Assembly (NCBI GenBank): GCA_025451035.1
Contig: JANWLE010000012.1
Location: 1-49,169 of the forward strand
Source of the DNA: Solirubrobacteraceae bacterium
Lineage (GTDB): Bacteria > Actinomycetota > Thermoleophilia > Solirubrobacterales > Solirubrobacteraceae
Length of the DNA: 49,169 bases
Direction: 5' to 3'
The notes beneath the pieces are model-generated. The model did not search any database. It was given only the letters and a program-made list of their open reading frames with translations, and had not been told where the DNA came from. The position numbers were made by a program, and so were the translations under genes. Shown in pieces: positions 31,677 through 41,606 of the stretch (its first letter is position 1; every line of letters begins with the position of its first letter).

Positions 31677-31740
31677 TAGCTACACCGTCCGGTAGGGCCC
31701 TGGTCACAAAGCGCCACCGCCAACCGCTACGCTGAGCCCG

Positions 31741-33978
31741 ATGGCAAAGACCCTTGTAATCGCCGAGAAGCCCTCCGTCGGGCGTGACCTGGCACGCGTG
31801 CTGCCGGGGCCGTTCGCTAAGCAGGACGGCTGGCTCGAGGCGGATCAGTATGTGATCACCTGGGCCGTCGGGCACCTGGTGCAGCTCGCCGAGCCCGAGG
31901 AATACGACCCCAAGTACAAGCGCTGGCGGATGGCGGATCTGCCAATCATCCCCGTGCACTTCAAGCTGATCGTGCGCGACGAGCGTTCGCGCAAGCAGAT
32001 GTCGGTCGTCTCCGGCCAGCTGCGCCGCAACGACATAGCCGAGGTCGTCAACGCCTGCGACGCCGGCCGTGAGGGGGAGCTGATCTTCGCCTACCTGTAC
32101 GAGAAGGCGAAAGCGCAGAAGTCGGTGCGCCGGCTGTGGCTGAACTCGATGACCAACGCCGCGATCAAGCAAGGCTTCGCGTCGCTACGTCCCGCCTCCG
32201 AGTTCGCGCAGCTCGAGGAAGCGGCCCGTTCGCGCTCCGAGGCCGACTGGATAGTTGGCATGAACGCGACCCGTGCCGCCACGATCCGCCTGCGTGCGTC
32301 CTTCGACGGCGCCGTGTCGCTCGGCCGGGTGCAGACGCCGACGCTCGCGATCGTCGCCCGTCGTGAGGAGGAGATCCGCGCGTTCAAACCCGAGCCGTAC
32401 TGGGTCGTCGATGCCGCCTTCGCCGCCGAGCCGCTCAAGCAGGAAAAGACCGAGCGCGTCTACTCGGGGCGTTTTCACGCCGGCTCCAAGCCGCGCATCG
32501 CAAGCGAGCAAGAGGCCGTCGCGATCGTGGAGGCGTGCCGTGACCAGCAGGGCACGATCACCAAGCTCGAGACCAAAGAACAGCGTGACCGCCCACCGTT
32601 GCTGTATGACCTTACGTCGCTGCAGCGCGACGCCAACACGCGCTTCGGCTTCTCCGCCAAGCGCACGCTGGCGGCCGCCCAGAGGCTGTACGAGGAGCAC
32701 AAGGCACTGACGTATCCGCGCACCAACTCGCGCTTTTTGACCAGCGACATGATCGACGAGATCAAGCCGACCGTCGAACTGCTCGGCGTGCATCCTGAGT
32801 ACGCCCAGGCCGCCGCATACGTCGCGAGCCTCGATCTGCTGCCGCTCAAGCGCGTTGTGTGGAACGAGAAGGTCACAGACCACCACGCGATCATCCCCAC
32901 TCGCTCGGAGCACAACATCGAGAAGATGAGCGACGACGACCGGCGCGTCTACGACATGGTCGCCCGCCGCTTCCTCGCCGTGTTCCACCCCGAGGCGGTG
33001 TTCGAGAACACGCGCGTGGAGACCACCGTCCGCGACCACGTCTTCCGCACCCGCGGCAAGCTGCTGCTCGTGCCGGGCTGGCGCGGCGTCTACGGCGAGC
33101 TGGCAGAAACCGAGGGACGCTCGGATGACGACGAGGGATCCGACCAGCAGCTACCACGGCTCGTGGACGGGGAGACCGTACAGACACGCAAGATCGACGG
33201 CGAGCGCAAGGAAACCAAGCCGCCGCGCCGCTACACCGATGCGTCGCTGCTGGGCGCGATGGAGACCGCCGGCAAGCTTGTCGACGACGACGAGCTGCGC
33301 GAGGCGATGAAGGAATCTGGGATCGGGACCCCCGCGACCCGCGCGGCGATCATCGAGCGTCTGATCCAGGTCGGCTACCTCGAGCGCGACGGGCGCGCGC
33401 TGGTTGCCACCGAGAAGGGCCTGAACGTGATCCGCCTGCTCAACGAGCACATGCTCACCTCGCCGGAACTGACCGGCAACTGGGAGCACCGCCTCGGCAA
33501 GATCGAGCGCCAGGAGGACACCCGCGATGGCTTCATGAACGACATCGCGCTGTTCGCGCAGCAGACGGTGCAGGAGCTGGACGCTAAGCTCAAGGACGTA
33601 CGCATCCCGCGTGCGAACCTCGGCCCCTGTCCGGTCTGCGGCAAAGACATCGTCGAGAACCGCAAGGGCTACTCCTGCTGGGCGCGTCAGGACCCGGGTT
33701 GCGGTTTTGTCATCTGGAAGTCCAAGGCTGGCAAGCAGCTGAATGTCAGCGTCGCGCGTGAGCTGATCAAAACCGGCTACACCGCGCAACCCGTCAGCGG
33801 CTTCCGCGGCCGTTCCGGCCGCAGCTTCCGCGCGCGGCTGGCGCTCAGCCAGGGCGAGGACGGCAAATGGCGGGTGGAGTTCAACGAGGCCTGGGCCAAG
33901 GAAGGCGTCAAGACCCCGCAAGCAGACACCGGCGAGTCAGAGCTCGTCAGCGCCGTCGGCGCTATCGGTGCCGCCTGA
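31741..33978 (+). CDS. topB: DNA topoisomerase III (type IA)
   Basis: A 745-residue type IA topoisomerase. The Toprim domain (1-140) has Glu9 in IAEKPSVGRDLA and DAGREGELIF at 107-116. The catalytic tyrosine is Tyr325 in KALTYPRTNSRFL. HAIIPT and TDHH motifs follow. A C-terminal zinc-binding segment (CPVCGKDI.., about 627-651) precedes a final Topo_C-like repeat (FRGRSGRSFRARLAL). It decatenates and processes single-strand crossovers with RecQ-type helicases in other bacteria. TACGCT at 31728-31733 lies 7 nt before the ATG. It is directly upstream, on the same strand, of the AddB/AddA-like pair, so a shared recombination role is plausible. Confidence 0.92.
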   Translation: MAKTLVIAEKPSVGRDLARVLPGPFAKQDGWLEADQYVITWAVGHLVQLAEPEEYDPKYKRWRMADLPIIPVHFKLIVRDERSRKQMSVVSGQLRRNDIAEVVNACDAGREGELIFAYLYEKAKAQKSVRRLWLNSMTNAAIKQGFASLRPASEFAQLEEAARSRSEADWIVGMNATRAATIRLRASFDGAVSLGRVQTPTLAIVARREEEIRAFKPEPYWVVDAAFAAEPLKQEKTERVYSGRFHAGSKPRIASEQEAVAIVEACRDQQGTITKLETKEQRDRPPLLYDLTSLQRDANTRFGFSAKRTLAAAQRLYEEHKALTYPRTNSRFLTSDMIDEIKPTVELLGVHPEYAQAAAYVASLDLLPLKRVVWNEKVTDHHAIIPTRSEHNIEKMSDDDRRVYDMVARRFLAVFHPEAVFENTRVETTVRDHVFRTRGKLLLVPGWRGVYGELAETEGRSDDDEGSDQQLPRLVDGETVQTRKIDGERKETKPPRRYTDASLLGAMETAGKLVDDDELREAMKESGIGTPATRAAIIERLIQVGYLERDGRALVATEKGLNVIRLLNEHMLTSPELTGNWEHRLGKIERQEDTRDGFMNDIALFAQQTVQELDAKLKDVRIPRANLGPCPVCGKDIVENRKGYSCWARQDPGCGFVIWKSKAGKQLNVSVARELIKTGYTAQPVSGFRGRSGRSFRARLALSQGEDGKWRVEFNEAWAKEGVKTPQADTGESELVSAVGAIGAA

Positions 33979-34121
33979 GGCTCGGGGGGCCTCGGGGCCA
34001 GCGCCGCCACGCGGAGACAACGGCTCGTCGGGTCGGTGCGCGAGTATGAGTGCATGCTCCGACAAACGCGACCATGGTGGTCGGTACGCCCCGCAGGCGT
34101 GTCCCAGGGGGGAGGGCGCTA

Positions 34122-37049
34122 GTGACGCTCGCGCTCCTCACGGGCCCAGCGAACGCCGGTAAGGCGGAGCTGGTCCTCGACGCCATCTGCGCCCACGTCG
34201 CTCGCGGCGCGGAGCCGCTGCTGATCGTTCCAACCAGCGCCGACGTGCACCGCTACCGCCGTGAGCTGGCTGAGGGAAGACTCGTGCTGGGGGCACGCAT
34301 AGAGCAGTTCGAGGGTTTGATCGAGGAGATGGCCAAGCGCGCGCAAACGACGCCGCGGACAATCAGCCCGATCACGCGTGAGCACATCCTCACGCAGCTA
34401 CACCGCCGCGTGCGGCCCGATCAGCCCGCGGCTGACAGCCGCGGCTTCGCGCGCGCGCTGGCGCGCTTCATCGGCGAACTGGAGAGCGAGCATGTAACTC
34501 CCCAGCGGCTGCGCGCCGCGCTCGGCACATGGAGCGCGGCCGCCGGGAACCTTTCCGGCGCCGCCGACGAGGGCGAGTGGCTGGGCGAGCTGTTCGTCGC
34601 CTACCAGGAGGTGCTCGCGGGCATGGACCGCGCCGACAAGGAGCTGCGCGCGGTGTGGGCGCTTGACGAGCTGCGCCGCACGCCTGCGCGCTGGGGCGCA
34701 AAGCCGGTCTTGTTCTACGGTTTTGACGACCTCACCACGCTTCAGCTGGACGCAATCGAAACGCTCGCCGCGGTCGTCGACGCGCCGGTCACCGTCTCCC
34801 TCGCCTACGAGCCGGGTCGCCGCGCGTTCGCGGGACGAGCCGGTGCGTTTCACCGGCTGGAGCCGCTCGCGGACGAACATACGCGGCTGCAGCCGCGCGC
34901 GGACTATTACGAGAGCTCCTCACGGGAGGCGCTGCATCACCTCGAGCGCGCCCTGTTCGAGGAGAACGACACGCGTGTCTGTCCCGGGCGGGCGGTGCGC
35001 CTACTGCAGGCCGGAGGCGAGCGCGCCGAACTCGAGCTGATCGGCGGTGAGATCAGGGTGCTGCTGGACCGTGGCTCAGACCCCGCGCAGATCGCGGTGG
35101 TGCACCGCTCCCCGAGGACGATAGTGGCGCTGCTGGAGGATGTCTTCGGTCAGTACGCGATCCCGTTTGCGCTCGAACACGAGCGCGCCTTCCGCGACAC
35201 CTCCCTCGGGGCCGGGCTGCTCGGCTTGCTGCACTGCGCACTGGGCGGCGCGAGCAGCCAGGAGTTGCTGCGGTGGCTGCGCGTACCGGGCTTGTTGAGC
35301 AGCCCGCAGCTCGCCGACCGCCTGGAGCTCGAATGCCGCCGCACGGGTGCTCGCAGCGCAGCCGCCGCGCGCGAGATCTGGGAGCGCGAGCACTGGCCGC
35401 TGGAGACGATCGACCATCTAGCCGCGGCCGCCGCTCGCGGGCCGCTCGCGCTGATCGCGCGTCTGCAGCGGGAGGCGGAGTGGCTGTTCGCCGCCGCTCG
35501 GCGTCGTGCTGCGCGCGTGCTCGAGCCCGCGGAGCTGGACGAGGCGCGGGCGCTCGTCGCCGTCTCGAGCGCCCTCGCGGAGCTGCGTGAGCTCGCCGGC
35601 GGTGGGCAGTTGACGATCACAGCCGGCGAGCTGACCAGCGTGCTCGAGGAGCTCGAGCTACAGGAGCAGGAGCACTACGCCCCGGGTGCCGTAGCGGTCC
35701 TCGGCCCACTCGCGCTGCGTGCGCGCCGCGTCCGCACGCTATTTCTCTGCGGCCTGCAGGAGGGCGTCTTTCCACAACCGCTGCCGAGCGAGCCGCTGCT
35801 CGGTCCCGAGCAGCGACGCGGGCTCGCGCAGGCCGCGGGGCTCTTGATCGGCCCCCACAGAGACCAGCTCGCGAGCGAGCGCTACCTGCTGTACGCGTGC
35901 CTCTCGCGGCCAGAGTCAGAACTCGTCTTGAGCTGGCACGACGCGAGCGACGATGGCACGCCATGCGCGCCATCCCTGTTCATCGAGGACATCTGTGACG
36001 TTTTCGACGATTCGCTGCGCGTGGACGCCAGGCGTCGCTCGCTGGGCGAGCTTCACTGGCCCGGGCCGGGGCCGCTGCCCGCGGCGCTCGCCTACCGCGA
36101 GCGCGCGTTGGCCTGCGAGCCGCGCAGCCCACGGGCGATCGACCCTCTCACCGAGCCGATGCTGCTGAGCGAGCTCAAGGACAGCACGGTCTGGTCCGCG
36201 TCCGCGCTTGAGACGTGGGCGCGCTGTCCGGTGCGGTGGTTCGTGGAGCGCATGTTGAGAGCGAAGGACGTCGAGCCAGAACCAGAGCCGATGAGCCGCG
36301 GCGCGCTGGCCCACGCTGTGCTGAAGGACACGCTCCACGAGCTGAAAGAGACCACGGGCTCGGCCCGCCTGACACCCGACAACCTCACAGCGGCGCTCGA
36401 GCTGCTGCGCGCAAAGCTCGAGCAGCTCGCCGGCTCGTTCAAACTATCGGCTTCCCCGGAGCGCGCGGCGGGCGCGCTGCGGCGCCTGCGCGCCGACCTC
36501 GAACGCTACCTGGAGCACGCCGCCGAGATCGAAAGTCCACTCGAGCCGACCCACCTCGAGCTCGAGTTCGGTTTCGAGCAGGACGGACTGCCGTCGCTCG
36601 AACTCGGCGAAGGGGTCCGCCTGCGCGGGCGCATCGACCGCATCGACGTGGACGACGACGGCCGCGCAGTCCTCTACGACTACAAGAGCAAGAGCGCCGC
36701 CGCGCAGAGCAAGTGGCTCGCCGACGGCCACTTTCAGCTGCCTCTCTACATGCGGGCCGCCAGGGAGCTGCTTGGGCTCGAGCCCGTCGGCGGCTTCTAC
36801 CAGCCGCTGTCGGGCGCGGATCTGCGGGGCCGCGGCGTGCTCAGAGACGACCAGGCGCTCGAGCTCCCATGCGTACGCTCTGACCTCGTCGGGCCGGACG
36901 TGTTCGTGGCGCTGATGGAGGAGACTCTCACGGCAGCGCGCGTCGCCGCCCGGCAGGCGGCGCAGGGGGCGCTCGAGCCGCGGCCGGAGAGCTGCGACTG
37001 GGAAGGCGGACGCTGCATGTATCCATCGATCTGTCGCTGCGGACGTTGA
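34122..37049 (+). CDS. addB: AddB-like helicase/nuclease subunit
   Basis: A 975-residue protein with an inactive-looking SF1 helicase fold and a C-terminal PD-(D/E)XK nuclease. The N-terminal nucleotide site reads TGPANAGKA (7-15): the Walker A lysine is present but the Ser/Thr after it is Ala. The nuclease core includes RGRIDRIDVDDDGRAVLYDYKSKS and QLPLYMRAARELLGLEP. A cysteine in ETWARCPVRWFVERML, with C958, C965, C971 and C973 at the C-terminus, could bind an iron-sulfur cluster as in AddB. The GTG at 34122 is preferred because GGGGGGAGGG lies just upstream; the open frame continues to 34050. It overlaps the next gene by four bases. Together they would resect double-strand breaks. Confidence 0.85.
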   Translation: MTLALLTGPANAGKAELVLDAICAHVARGAEPLLIVPTSADVHRYRRELAEGRLVLGARIEQFEGLIEEMAKRAQTTPRTISPITREHILTQLHRRVRPDQPAADSRGFARALARFIGELESEHVTPQRLRAALGTWSAAAGNLSGAADEGEWLGELFVAYQEVLAGMDRADKELRAVWALDELRRTPARWGAKPVLFYGFDDLTTLQLDAIETLAAVVDAPVTVSLAYEPGRRAFAGRAGAFHRLEPLADEHTRLQPRADYYESSSREALHHLERALFEENDTRVCPGRAVRLLQAGGERAELELIGGEIRVLLDRGSDPAQIAVVHRSPRTIVALLEDVFGQYAIPFALEHERAFRDTSLGAGLLGLLHCALGGASSQELLRWLRVPGLLSSPQLADRLELECRRTGARSAAAAREIWEREHWPLETIDHLAAAAARGPLALIARLQREAEWLFAAARRRAARVLEPAELDEARALVAVSSALAELRELAGGGQLTITAGELTSVLEELELQEQEHYAPGAVAVLGPLALRARRVRTLFLCGLQEGVFPQPLPSEPLLGPEQRRGLAQAAGLLIGPHRDQLASERYLLYACLSRPESELVLSWHDASDDGTPCAPSLFIEDICDVFDDSLRVDARRRSLGELHWPGPGPLPAALAYRERALACEPRSPRAIDPLTEPMLLSELKDSTVWSASALETWARCPVRWFVERMLRAKDVEPEPEPMSRGALAHAVLKDTLHELKETTGSARLTPDNLTAALELLRAKLEQLAGSFKLSASPERAAGALRRLRADLERYLEHAAEIESPLEPTHLELEFGFEQDGLPSLELGEGVRLRGRIDRIDVDDDGRAVLYDYKSKSAAAQSKWLADGHFQLPLYMRAARELLGLEPVGGFYQPLSGADLRGRGVLRDDQALELPCVRSDLVGPDVFVALMEETLTAARVAARQAAQGALEPRPESCDWEGGRCMYPSICRCGR

Positions 37050-40000
37050 GCACGCAGGTGAGCCCACCCGCCGCGGGATCCGGCCCGACCGAGGAGCAGC
37101 GCCAGGCGATCACGCGCCGGCGGGGGCCGCTGCTGCTCGCCGCGGGAGCCGGTAGCGGCAAGACCTCGGTGCTTGTCGAGCGCTTCGTGGAAGCCGTGCG
37201 CTGTGACGGGATAACGCCCGCGCGGATCCTCGCGATCACCTTCACCGACCGTGCCGCCGCGGAGCTCCGCCAGCGCATCCGCGAGCGGCTGCTCGAGCTC
37301 GGCGAGCGTCACGCCGCCACCGAACTGGAAGGCGCCTTCGTCGCGACGTTCCACGGCTTCTGCGTACGGGTGCTTCGCTCAGACCCGCTGCGCGCGGGGC
37401 TCGATCCGGACTTCACCATCCTCGAAGAGGGGCTCGCCGGGCGGTTGCGTGCCAGCGCGTTCGCGCAGGCGCTCGAGGGCTTTCTCGCCGACGGGGGTGA
37501 GCAGGCGCTGGAGCTGCTCGCCGCCTACGGCGCCGAGCGTACGCAATCGATGATTCTCGACGTCTACGGCGAGCTGCGAAGCCGCGGCCAGCGCGAGCCC
37601 GCGCTGGCCGTACCACGCCCACGCCTTGATGTCGAGATGACGCGCGCCGAGCTCGAGCGGGCGCTCGCGGGCGCGCTCAGCGACGTGCAGCAGGCGCTTT
37701 CAGAGCGTCCCGGCCCGCGTCTAGAGGGCGCGTTTGAGCGTCTCGCCTACGGCGCCGCGCTGCTCGGGCCCGGCTCGAGCGCGCCGTCTGTGGCGTCCCA
37801 GCGCGCGCTCGAGCGGGCGAAGCTCCCCGGCGCCTCCAGTGGTGTTCTCGCTGACGAGGCCTGTCAGCTTTATCGTCAGGCGCTCGCCGAATATGCGCGA
37901 GCGTGCGCTGAGCTTCACGGCGCGCAGACGTGCGGTGTGATCGGCGAGCTGCTGAGACGGTTCGCCGCGAGCTACGAGCAGCTCAAGCGGTCGCGAGGGA
38001 CGCTCGACTTCGACGACTTGGAGCTGTGTGCCCGAGACCTGTTGCGCGCCAATGATGATCTGCGCTCCAGCTGGGCCGAGCGCTTCGAGCTGCTGATGGT
38101 GGACGAGTTCCAGGACTCAAACCAGCGTCAGCTGGAGATCCTCGCGGCGCTCGAGCGTGCGAACCTCTGCACCGTCGGCGATGAGTTCCAGTCGATCTAC
38201 GGCTTCCGTCACGCCGATGTGCGTCTCTTCCGCGCGCGGCGCCAAGAGCTAACGACGGAAGACCGCGTACTGACCCTCGCGCGCAACTTCCGCGGGCGGC
38301 CGGAGCTGCTGGATGTCGTCAACGCCGTCTTCTGTGTGCGTTTCGGTGAGCAGTACACGCCGCTCATCGCCGGCCGCGAGGATCCCGCTTCGCTCGGCGA
38401 TGACGGACCCCTCACCGAGCTGCTGCTGACCGACAAGCAGGGGTGGGAGCAGGCGCACGGCTTCGATGACGAGGCGCCGCCGACACAGGCGTGGCGCTGG
38501 GCGGAGGCGCGCCTGTTGGCGCAACGTATAGCGGAGCTCATCGACTCTGGGCAGGCGCGCGCCGCCGACATCGTCGTGCTGCTGCGCAGCCTCGGAGACG
38601 CCGAGGTGTACGAGCGCTCGCTCGAGCGCCACGGCATCCAGACGATCGCGGCGGTCGGCGGGTTCTGGCGCCACCAGCAGGTCGAGGATCTCATCGCCTA
38701 CCTGCGGGCGCTCTGCAACCCCCTGGACGCGCTCGCGCTCTACGGCGCACTCGCGAGCCCGCTCGCCGGCCTCTCGAGCGACAGCCTGGCGCTACTCGCG
38801 CAGCATGCGCGCCTACACGAGGTATCGCTGTGGGAGACGATCACGGACCCCGGCTCAGACCACTGCCAGCGTCTCTGTGCACAGGACCGCGTCGCGTTGG
38901 CGGGCTTCTTGGAGCACTTCACCGCAGAGCGCTCAAGTCCAGGTCGACCGCTCGCGCAGCTGATCGAGCGAGTCGTTCTCGCACTGGGCTACGACGAGCA
39001 TGTCCTGCGCCTACAGGGCGCAAACAGGCGACTGGCGAATATCCACAAGTTGCAGCGCATCGCGCGGCAATTCGAATCCAGTGAGGGGCGGGATCTGCGC
39101 GCTTTGCTCGACCACATCGAGCATCTGCGCAGCTCGCGTGAGGCCTCAGAGCCAGACGCGCCGGTCGCTGATGAGGCGCTCGACGCCGTCCGCCTGATGA
39201 GCATCCATGCCGCCAAGGGGCTCGAGTTCCCGGTCGTCTGCGTAGCCGACCTGGGTCGTGGCGGCAACTCGAGAATGGCGGATTTGCTTCTCGGCGAGGA
39301 CGACGGGGACCCGAAGGTAGGCCTGCAGCTGGTGGGCCTCGATGGGTCAGCCGCCGTCGGCGCGCTCGACTTCGACGAGCTGCGACATCAGCGCCTGCTG
39401 CGCGAAGCCCAAGAGGAGGAACGGATCATCTACGTCGCTATGACCCGCGCGCGGGAGCGGCTGCTGCTGAGCGGCGCCGCGGACTTCGCGAACTGGCCGC
39501 AGGAGAAGCCGCTCGCTGCCTCGATCTGCTGGCTCGCCCCGGCGCTTGTCGAGGATCTTCAAGCCCTCTTGGCTGACCCACAAGCCGTCTCGGACGAGCC
39601 GGTGCCTGGGACTGGGCTTGCGCACGTACGCTGCTGGCTGAACATGCCGACGACGCTGCCGCGGCTCATCGAGCGCGAGCACGCTCGCGAGCGCTCAACC
39701 GGGGGCGCGCCGCGCCCCGCGCCAGCGCACGAGACTCCGGCGACGCCTCAGGGCGAGCTGGCCGGTCCGCGGCCGGTGTTCGCCTCCGAGCGTTCGCTCA
39801 GCTACAGCACGCTGGCTCAGTTTGAGCGCTGCGGATACGGCTACTACCTGCGCCACGTTCTCGGGCTACCCGAGGATCGCACCGCGCCCACCGCGAGGCC
39901 CGCCAGCGAGCCGGGCATTCATGGCCGCGCGCGTGGCTTGATCGTCCACCGCCTGCTCGAAGCCGTCGATTTCTCGAGCTTTACGCGCCCAAGCGCCGGG

Positions 40001-40597
40001 GAGGTCTCTCGCGCCGCGCGCGAGCTCTCGATCGATATCGACGCCGCTGAGTGCGAGCAGCTCGCGCAGTTCCTCGCCGCGCTCGCCGGCAGCGAGCTCG
40101 CGCTGCGTCTGGCGGACGCGGAGAGCGTCGCGCGCGAGCAGCCGTTCGCCTTCTCGATGAGCGCGCACGAGCCGATCTTCACCGGGGTACTCGACACCGT
40201 CGCGCGTGAGCGCGACGGCGGCTGGCTCGTCGTCGACTACAAGAGCGACCATCTCACCGCCGAGCAGGATCTCGAGCGGCTCGTCGAAAGCGAGTATTCG
40301 CTGCAGCGGCTGCTGTACGGGATCGCGGCGCTGCGCGCCGGGGCGCCGCATGTATCGGTCGTACACTGGCTTTTGGAGCGACCCGCCGAACCGGTGGGCG
40401 TCCGCTACACCCAGCAGCAGATCAGCCAGCTCGAGCAGGAGCTCACCGCGCGCATCGGGCGGATGCGAGCCGCCTCCTACGCGGTGTCCGAGCGCCCACA
40501 CCGCGAGCTGTGCATGACCTGCCCGGGTAGGCGCGGGCTGTGCTCCTGGCCGGAAGAGCGGACGCTCGCGCCGCTATCGCGAAGCCCAGACGGGTAG
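37046..40597 (+). CDS. addA: AddA-like UvrD/RecB-family helicase-nuclease
   Basis: A 1183-residue SF1A helicase fused to a PD-(D/E)XK nuclease. Motif I is AAGAGSGKT (32-40) and motif Ia is AITFTDRAAAELRQRI. Motif II is MVDEFQDSNQRQ, with GDEFQSIYGFRHAD as motif III. Motifs V and VI are SIHAAKGLEFPVV and YVAMTRARERLLL. The nuclease has GRARGLIVHRLLE and LVVDYKSDHL. It also has FERC and a final CMTCPGRRGLC (Cys1156, 1159, 1166), resembling an Fe-S-bearing nuclease. The TTG at 37046 overlaps the stop of the AddB-like gene (TTGA), so they are translated together. It is the likely motor subunit of the pair. Confidence 0.88.
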   Translation: MSTQVSPPAAGSGPTEEQRQAITRRRGPLLLAAGAGSGKTSVLVERFVEAVRCDGITPARILAITFTDRAAAELRQRIRERLLELGERHAATELEGAFVATFHGFCVRVLRSDPLRAGLDPDFTILEEGLAGRLRASAFAQALEGFLADGGEQALELLAAYGAERTQSMILDVYGELRSRGQREPALAVPRPRLDVEMTRAELERALAGALSDVQQALSERPGPRLEGAFERLAYGAALLGPGSSAPSVASQRALERAKLPGASSGVLADEACQLYRQALAEYARACAELHGAQTCGVIGELLRRFAASYEQLKRSRGTLDFDDLELCARDLLRANDDLRSSWAERFELLMVDEFQDSNQRQLEILAALERANLCTVGDEFQSIYGFRHADVRLFRARRQELTTEDRVLTLARNFRGRPELLDVVNAVFCVRFGEQYTPLIAGREDPASLGDDGPLTELLLTDKQGWEQAHGFDDEAPPTQAWRWAEARLLAQRIAELIDSGQARAADIVVLLRSLGDAEVYERSLERHGIQTIAAVGGFWRHQQVEDLIAYLRALCNPLDALALYGALASPLAGLSSDSLALLAQHARLHEVSLWETITDPGSDHCQRLCAQDRVALAGFLEHFTAERSSPGRPLAQLIERVVLALGYDEHVLRLQGANRRLANIHKLQRIARQFESSEGRDLRALLDHIEHLRSSREASEPDAPVADEALDAVRLMSIHAAKGLEFPVVCVADLGRGGNSRMADLLLGEDDGDPKVGLQLVGLDGSAAVGALDFDELRHQRLLREAQEEERIIYVAMTRARERLLLSGAADFANWPQEKPLAASICWLAPALVEDLQALLADPQAVSDEPVPGTGLAHVRCWLNMPTTLPRLIEREHARERSTGGAPRPAPAHETPATPQGELAGPRPVFASERSLSYSTLAQFERCGYGYYLRHVLGLPEDRTAPTARPASEPGIHGRARGLIVHRLLEAVDFSSFTRPSAGEVSRAARELSIDIDAAECEQLAQFLAALAGSELALRLADAESVAREQPFAFSMSAHEPIFTGVLDTVARERDGGWLVVDYKSDHLTAEQDLERLVESEYSLQRLLYGIAALRAGAPHVSVVHWLLERPAEPVGVRYTQQQISQLEQELTARIGRMRAASYAVSERPHRELCMTCPGRRGLCSWPEERTLAPLSRSPDG

Positions 40598-40761
40598 ATA
40601 GAGCACATCGGCGCTGCGGCTCGACAGAGAAGCATGGGAAAATGAAGTCGGCCGTGAGAACGGCTGCGTCGCTACGTCACACTGGTTGTGATCGCTATTG
40701 ATCTCGCCCGCATCTTCGTCGACCGATCGTCCGCTGGGTTGAGCAAACGAGGTTTTTCCAG

Positions 40762-41598
40762 ATGTCATCAGAGCAACCAGAGGCGAGACGAGACGAGACA
40801 CCGAGCTTGCTGCAGAGCTCGGTGTCGGTCACCCATCCGCCCGACGCGGAGCTCTTCAGGCGGGCGCGCGAGCAGGCTGACGGGCACGCGCGCGAACAAC
40901 TGATCGAGCGTTACCTGCCGCTCGCCAAGCGGCTGGCGCGCCGCTACCAGCGCGCTGAGGAGCCGATCGAGGATCTCGTGCAGGTCGCCTCACTGGGGCT
41001 CGTGAAGGCGATCGACCGCTTCGACCACGGGCGCGAGGTCGTCTTCTCGAGCTATGCGGTGCCGACGATCCTGGGGGAGCTCAAGCGCCATTTCCGTGAC
41101 CGCACGTGGTCTGTGCGCGTACCGCGCGATCTGCAAGAGCTCGCGTTGCGCGTCGACCGGACGATCACCGCGATGTCCGACGGCAAGCGCCGGTCCCCGT
41201 CGGTGAGCGAGATCGCCAAAGCTCTCGATGTCTCCGAGGAGCAGGTGCTCGAGGCGCTGGAAGCCGCCGGCGCCTACCGGGCTGGCTCGCTGGACGCCCC
41301 CCGTTCACCCTCCGGCGAGGAATCCGAGGAAACTCTCGTGGATGTCATCGGCAGCGAGGACGCCGGCTTTGACCGCGCCGAGCAGCGCGCCACGATCGAG
41401 CCGCTCTTCACCCGCATCACAGAGCGCGAGCGGCTTGTGCTGCGCTTGCGCTTTAGCGAAGACTTGACGCAGGCGGAGATCGGCGAGCGCATCGGCGTCT
41501 CACAGATGCAGGTCTCGCGCCTGATCCGCCAGGCGCTGGCGCGGCTGCGCGCGGGGCTCGGCCCCGAGGACGCGGGTTCGCGCAAACGAAAGCAGTGA
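40762..41598 (+). CDS. SigB/SigF-family alternative sigma factor
   Basis: A 278-residue group 3 sigma factor with regions 2, 3 and 4. Region 2 has ERYLPLAKRLARRYQ, DLVQVASLGLVKAIDRFD and FSSYAVPTILGELKRHFRD. Region 3 is around RVPRDLQELALRVDRTI. Region 4 has ITERERLVLRLRFSEDLTQAEIG and a helix-turn-helix (VSQMQVSRLIRQAL). Such sigma factors drive general stress or sporulation regulons and are held by RsbW-type anti-sigma kinases; one is encoded convergently at 42017. GAGG lies about 10 nt before the ATG. The 164 bp upstream hold no gene. Confidence 0.93.
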   Translation: MSSEQPEARRDETPSLLQSSVSVTHPPDAELFRRAREQADGHAREQLIERYLPLAKRLARRYQRAEEPIEDLVQVASLGLVKAIDRFDHGREVVFSSYAVPTILGELKRHFRDRTWSVRVPRDLQELALRVDRTITAMSDGKRRSPSVSEIAKALDVSEEQVLEALEAAGAYRAGSLDAPRSPSGEESEETLVDVIGSEDAGFDRAEQRATIEPLFTRITERERLVLRLRFSEDLTQAEIGERIGVSQMQVSRLIRQALARLRAGLGPEDAGSRKRKQ

Positions 41599-41606
41599 GC
41601 CGCGCG

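Noticed and set aside
34050-34121. Longer start for the AddB-like protein at 34050
   Set aside because: The extra 24 residues are not like the family, and a strong GGGGGGAGGG site precedes the GTG at 34122.
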